From Chromobacterium rhizoryzae (GTDB lineage: Bacteria > Pseudomonadota > Gammaproteobacteria > Burkholderiales > Chromobacteriaceae): DNA of 64,000 nucleotides. The DNA lies in assembly GCF_020544465.1 (NCBI RefSeq), contig NZ_CP066126.1:2976001-3040000 (forward strand), read 5' to 3'. Positions 61,208 through 64,000 of the stretch are shown in pieces. A program made the translations under genes and the position numbers. Position 1 is the stretch's first letter, and every line of letters starts with the position of its first letter. The notes below the pieces were generated by a model that saw only the letters and a program-made list of their open reading frames with translations, was not told where the DNA came from and did not search any database.

Positions 61208-62233
61208 ATGCTGGTACTAGGTATTGAATCTTCCTGCGACGAAACCGGAGTCGCTTTGTACGACACAGACGGCGGCCTGCTGGCCCACCAACTGCACACT
61301 CAGATGGCCATGCACGCCGAATACGGCGGCGTGGTCCCCGAGCTGGCCAGCCGCGACCACATCCGCCGCGCCATCCCGCTGACCGAGGCCTGCCTGGCCG
61401 AGGCCGGCAAGACCCTGGCCGACCTCGACGCCATCGCCTACACCCAGGGCCCCGGCCTAGGTGGCGCGCTGCTGGTGGGCGCCAGCGTGGCCAACGCGCT
61501 GGCCTTCGGCCTGAACATCCCGGTGCTGGGCGTCCATCATCTAGAAGGCCATCTGCTGTCTCCGCTGCTGGCCGAGCCCAAGCCCGAGTTCCCCTTTCTG
61601 GCCCTGCTGGTTTCCGGCGGCCACACGCAGCTGATGGCGGTGCGCGGCGTCGGCGACTACCAAATCCTGGGCGAAACCCTGGACGACGCCGCCGGCGAGG
61701 CCTTCGACAAGACCGCCAAACTGCTGGGCCTGCCCTATCCCGGCGGCCCGCTGCTGTCGCGGCTGGCCGAGGAAGGCGATCCGGCCCGCTTCACCCTGCC
61801 GCGGCCGATGCTGAACTCCGGCGATCTGGACATGAGCTTTTCCGGCCTGAAAACCGCGGTGCTGACGCTGAGCAAGCAGGTGGCGGACGCCGACGGCCAT
61901 ATCGACGAACAGACGCGCAAAGACATCTGCCGCGCCTTCCAGGAAGCCATCGTCGAAGTGCTGACCAAGAAATCGCTGGCCGCGCTCAAACAGTGCGGCA
62001 TGAAGCGGCTGGTGGTGGCCGGCGGCGTCGGCGCCAACAAGCAGCTGCGCGCCGCGCTGGACGAGGCCGCGCGCCGGCGCCGCTTCGAAGTCTTCTACCC
62101 GCCGCTGGCGCTGTGCACCGACAACGGCGCGATGATCGCCTTCGCCGGCGCGATGCGGCTGAAACACGCCCAAGCCCCCGGCAGTTACTCGATCAAGCCG
62201 CGCTGGGATCTCAGCGCGCTGCCGCCGGCCTGA
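61208..62233 (+). CDS. tsaD: tRNA N6-adenosine threonylcarbamoyltransferase TsaD
   Basis: A 341-residue essential enzyme that, with TsaB and TsaE, puts threonylcarbamoyl on A37 of tRNAs that read ANN codons. 'MLVLGIESSCDETGVALYD' is the ASKHA start, 'HAEYGGVVPELASRDHIRR' and 'GVHHLEGHLLSPLL' hold the metal His residues, and 'LVSGGHTQLMAV' and 'AGEAFDKTAKLLGLPYPGG' are the conserved nucleotide-binding parts. In many bacteria it is next to rpsU; here it is followed by yheS with a GC hairpin between. ATG 61208 is standard. Confidence 0.97.
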   Translation: MLVLGIESSCDETGVALYDTDGGLLAHQLHTQMAMHAEYGGVVPELASRDHIRRAIPLTEACLAEAGKTLADLDAIAYTQGPGLGGALLVGASVANALAFGLNIPVLGVHHLEGHLLSPLLAEPKPEFPFLALLVSGGHTQLMAVRGVGDYQILGETLDDAAGEAFDKTAKLLGLPYPGGPLLSRLAEEGDPARFTLPRPMLNSGDLDMSFSGLKTAVLTLSKQVADADGHIDEQTRKDICRAFQEAIVEVLTKKSLAALKQCGMKRLVVAGGVGANKQLRAALDEAARRRRFEVFYPPLALCTDNGAMIAFAGAMRLKHAQAPGSYSIKPRWDLSALPPA

Positions 62234-62246
62234 CCCACACCCATGC

Positions 62247-62275
62247 GCCGCGCCGGCCGCGAACGCCGGCGCGGC
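62247..62275 (+). other. Perfect GC hairpin between tsaD and yheS
   Basis: 11-bp perfect inverted repeat (62247-62257 with 62265-62275) with a 7-base loop and no T run, 14 bp before the yheS ATG. It may mark a processing or attenuation point between the two genes. Confidence 0.5.
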
Positions 62276-62288
62276 CGTTCGGACTCCT

Positions 62289-64000
62289 ATGATTCAACTC
62301 AAAAACCTCAACCTGCGCCGCGGCCTGAAAGAATTGCTGCTAGGCGCCAACCTGACGCTCAACCCCGGCTACAAGACCGGCCTCACCGGCGCCAACGGCG
62401 CCGGCAAATCCAGCCTGTTCGCGCTCTTGATGGGCGAATTGCACGCCGACAGCGGCGACGCGTTGCTGCCGCCGCACTGGACCATCGCCCATGTGGCGCA
62501 GGAAACGCCGGCGCTGGAACGCTCGGCGCTGGACTACGTGCTGGACGGCGACCATGAGTTGCGCCAGCTGGAACAGGGGCTGCTGGACGCCGAAGAGCGG
62601 CACGACGGCAACGCCATCGGCCATCTGCACGGCGAGCTGGCGCGCATCGACGCCTACGCCGCGCCGGCGCGCGCCGGCAAGCTGCTGACCGGCCTGGGCT
62701 TCGACGTGGACGCCCAGCAACGGCCGGTGGCCAGCTTCTCCGGCGGCTGGCGCATGCGCCTCAACCTGGCCCAGGCGCTGATGTGCCGCTCCGACCTGCT
62801 GCTGCTGGACGAACCCACCAACCACCTGGACCTGGAAACCGTGCTGTGGCTGGAAGACTGGCTGCAAGGCTATCCGGGCACCCTGCTGATGATTTCCCAC
62901 GACCGCGACTTCCTGGACAGCGTCTGCGACCACATCGTTGAAGTCGCCAACCAGGAACTGACGCTGTACACCGGCAACTACAGCCAGTTCGAAGTGATGC
63001 GCGCGGAAAAACTGGCGCGCCAGCAAGGCGAATACGAAAAGCAGCAGCACCAGATCGCCCACCTGGAATCCTTCGTCAACCGCTTCAAGGCCAAGGCGTC
63101 CAAGGCGCGCCAGGCGCAAAGCCGGGTCAAGGCGCTGGAAAAGCTGGAGCGCATCGCGCCGGCCCACGTGGCCTCGCCGTTCGACTTCCACTTCGACAGC
63201 CCGGACAACCTGCCCAATCCGCTGCTGAAGCTGGAACAGGCCGACGTCGGCTACGGCTCCGCCGCCATTCTTAGCGGGCTGAACCTGTCGGTGGAGGCCG
63301 GCGCGCGCATCGGCCTGCTCGGCGTCAACGGCGCTGGCAAATCCACCCTGGTCAAGCTGCTGTCCGGCGACCTTGCGCCGCTGCGGGGCGAAGTCGTCAA
63401 CGCGCAGACACTGAAGATAGGCTATTTCGCCCAGCACACGCTGGAAACCCTGCGCGAAGACGAGACGCCGCTGCAGCATATGCAAAGACTGGCGCCCACC
63501 ACGCGCGAACTGGAGTTGCGCAGCTTCCTGGGCGGCTTCAACTTCCGCGGCGACGCCGCCACCGATCCGGTGGGCCCGATGTCCGGCGGCGAGAAAGCGC
63601 GGCTGGCGCTGGCGATGATAGTCTGGCAAAAACCCAATCTGCTGCTGCTGGACGAACCCACTAACCACCTGGACCTGGAAATGCGCCACGCGCTGACCAT
63701 GGCCTTGCAGGATTTCAGCGGCGCGCTGATCGTGGTGTCCCACGACCGCAGCCTGCTGGAAGCCACCACCGACATCTTCTGGCTGGTCAGCCACGGCAAG
63801 GTGCAGCCCTTCGACGGCGATCTGGAGGATTATCGCCAGTGGCGGCTGACCCTGCTCGCCGACGCCGGCAAGCCCTCGTCCGGAGACGCCCAGGGCCTGA
63901 ATCGCAAGGAACAGAAACGCCAGGAGGCGGAAGCGCGGCAGCGGCTGTCCCTGCTGCGCAAACCGCTGCAGAACAAGTTGAACAAGCTGGAAAAGGAACT
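62289..64000 (+). CDS. yheS: ABC-F family ATPase YheS (3' end outside window)
   Basis: The first 570 residues of an ABC-F protein; the frame is open to the window edge. There are two ABC cassettes: Walker A 'GANGAGKSS' and 'GVNGAGKST', signatures 'SFSGGWRMRLN' and 'MSGGEKARLA', Walker B 'LLLLDEPTNHLDLE' twice, and a linker of charged helices ('FVNRFKAKASKARQAQSRVK') between them. No transmembrane segment, as in all ABC-F factors, which act on ribosomes to relieve stalled translation. The tail visible at the window end is basic and coiled-coil like ('KEQKRQEAEARQRLS'), typical of YheS/Uup relatives. ATG 62289 is the family start. Confidence 0.94.
   Translation, partial: MIQLKNLNLRRGLKELLLGANLTLNPGYKTGLTGANGAGKSSLFALLMGELHADSGDALLPPHWTIAHVAQETPALERSALDYVLDGDHELRQLEQGLLDAEERHDGNAIGHLHGELARIDAYAAPARAGKLLTGLGFDVDAQQRPVASFSGGWRMRLNLAQALMCRSDLLLLDEPTNHLDLETVLWLEDWLQGYPGTLLMISHDRDFLDSVCDHIVEVANQELTLYTGNYSQFEVMRAEKLARQQGEYEKQQHQIAHLESFVNRFKAKASKARQAQSRVKALEKLERIAPAHVASPFDFHFDSPDNLPNPLLKLEQADVGYGSAAILSGLNLSVEAGARIGLLGVNGAGKSTLVKLLSGDLAPLRGEVVNAQTLKIGYFAQHTLETLREDETPLQHMQRLAPTTRELELRSFLGGFNFRGDAATDPVGPMSGGEKARLALAMIVWQKPNLLLLDEPTNHLDLEMRHALTMALQDFSGALIVVSHDRSLLEATTDIFWLVSHGKVQPFDGDLEDYRQWRLTLLADAGKPSSGDAQGLNRKEQKRQEAEARQRLSLLRKPLQNKLNKLEKE

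Overview
The window is GC-rich chromosomal DNA of a beta-proteobacterium, most likely Chromobacterium or a close relative in the Neisseriales/Chromobacteriaceae. This rests on the strongly GC-biased third codon positions, a class I PHA synthase next to a beta-ketothiolase (an arrangement I recall from C. violaceum), the neisserial-type neighbourhoods pepA-holC / lptF-lptG and ilvE-zinc finger-waaF, and a beta-proteobacterial proteasome homologue beside hslO. No rRNA, tRNA, CRISPR array, transposase or prophage gene was seen. The organism call is an inference; nothing was searched.

Layout. 1-9.4 kb: end of dinG, a DUF3579 protein, a porin, a LysR/oxidoreductase pair, sdaA with a possible threonine-rich leader peptide, a GNAT acetyltransferase, an MFS permease, and an FAH-hslR pair. 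9.6-12.9 kb: phaC and phaA. 13-21 kb: a DOPA-dioxygenase-like protein, a 42-residue basic protein, then a LysR regulator divergent from amidase, aldehyde dehydrogenase, class III aminotransferase and APC permease genes, which look like an amine or amide catabolic cluster. 21-26.5 kb: a long aminopeptidase P, a LysR, and a SnoaL-like / SDR / Tat-exported deacetylase operon. 26.7-35.6 kb: yhdP-nitrilase-tldD, divergent from glnE. 35.8-38.8 kb: ilvE, a zf-CHCC protein, waaF and tetR. 38.9-45.2 kb: a Gln/Asn/Ala-rich orphan, then on the minus strand pepA-holC-acidic repeat protein-cobalamin adenosyltransferase. 45.4-50.2 kb: lptF-lptG-glnD. 50.6-64 kb: a sedolisin protease, a HugZ-like protein, a GAF protein with ribA, a patatin, an M9 collagenase-like lipoprotein, a proteasome homologue overlapping hslO, a gene behind a strong Fur-box match, an OsmC protein, tsaD, and yheS running off the end.

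Three things stand out. First, a family of about 146-bp imperfect palindromes, at least eleven full, shortened or decayed copies, lies in intergenic DNA. Their arms co-vary, they occur in tandem pairs, and they often start exactly at a stop codon, so that gene and terminator are now separated. Second, the gene between holC and the adenosyltransferase encodes a roughly 1015-residue protein with thirteen 34-residue acidic repeats that contain no Lys or Arg. Third, there is a proteasome-like Ntn hydrolase distinct from HslV. Both glnE and glnD, the two main covalent-modification enzymes of nitrogen control, are present, and both enzymes for LPS export (lptFG) and inner-core synthesis (waaF) are here.
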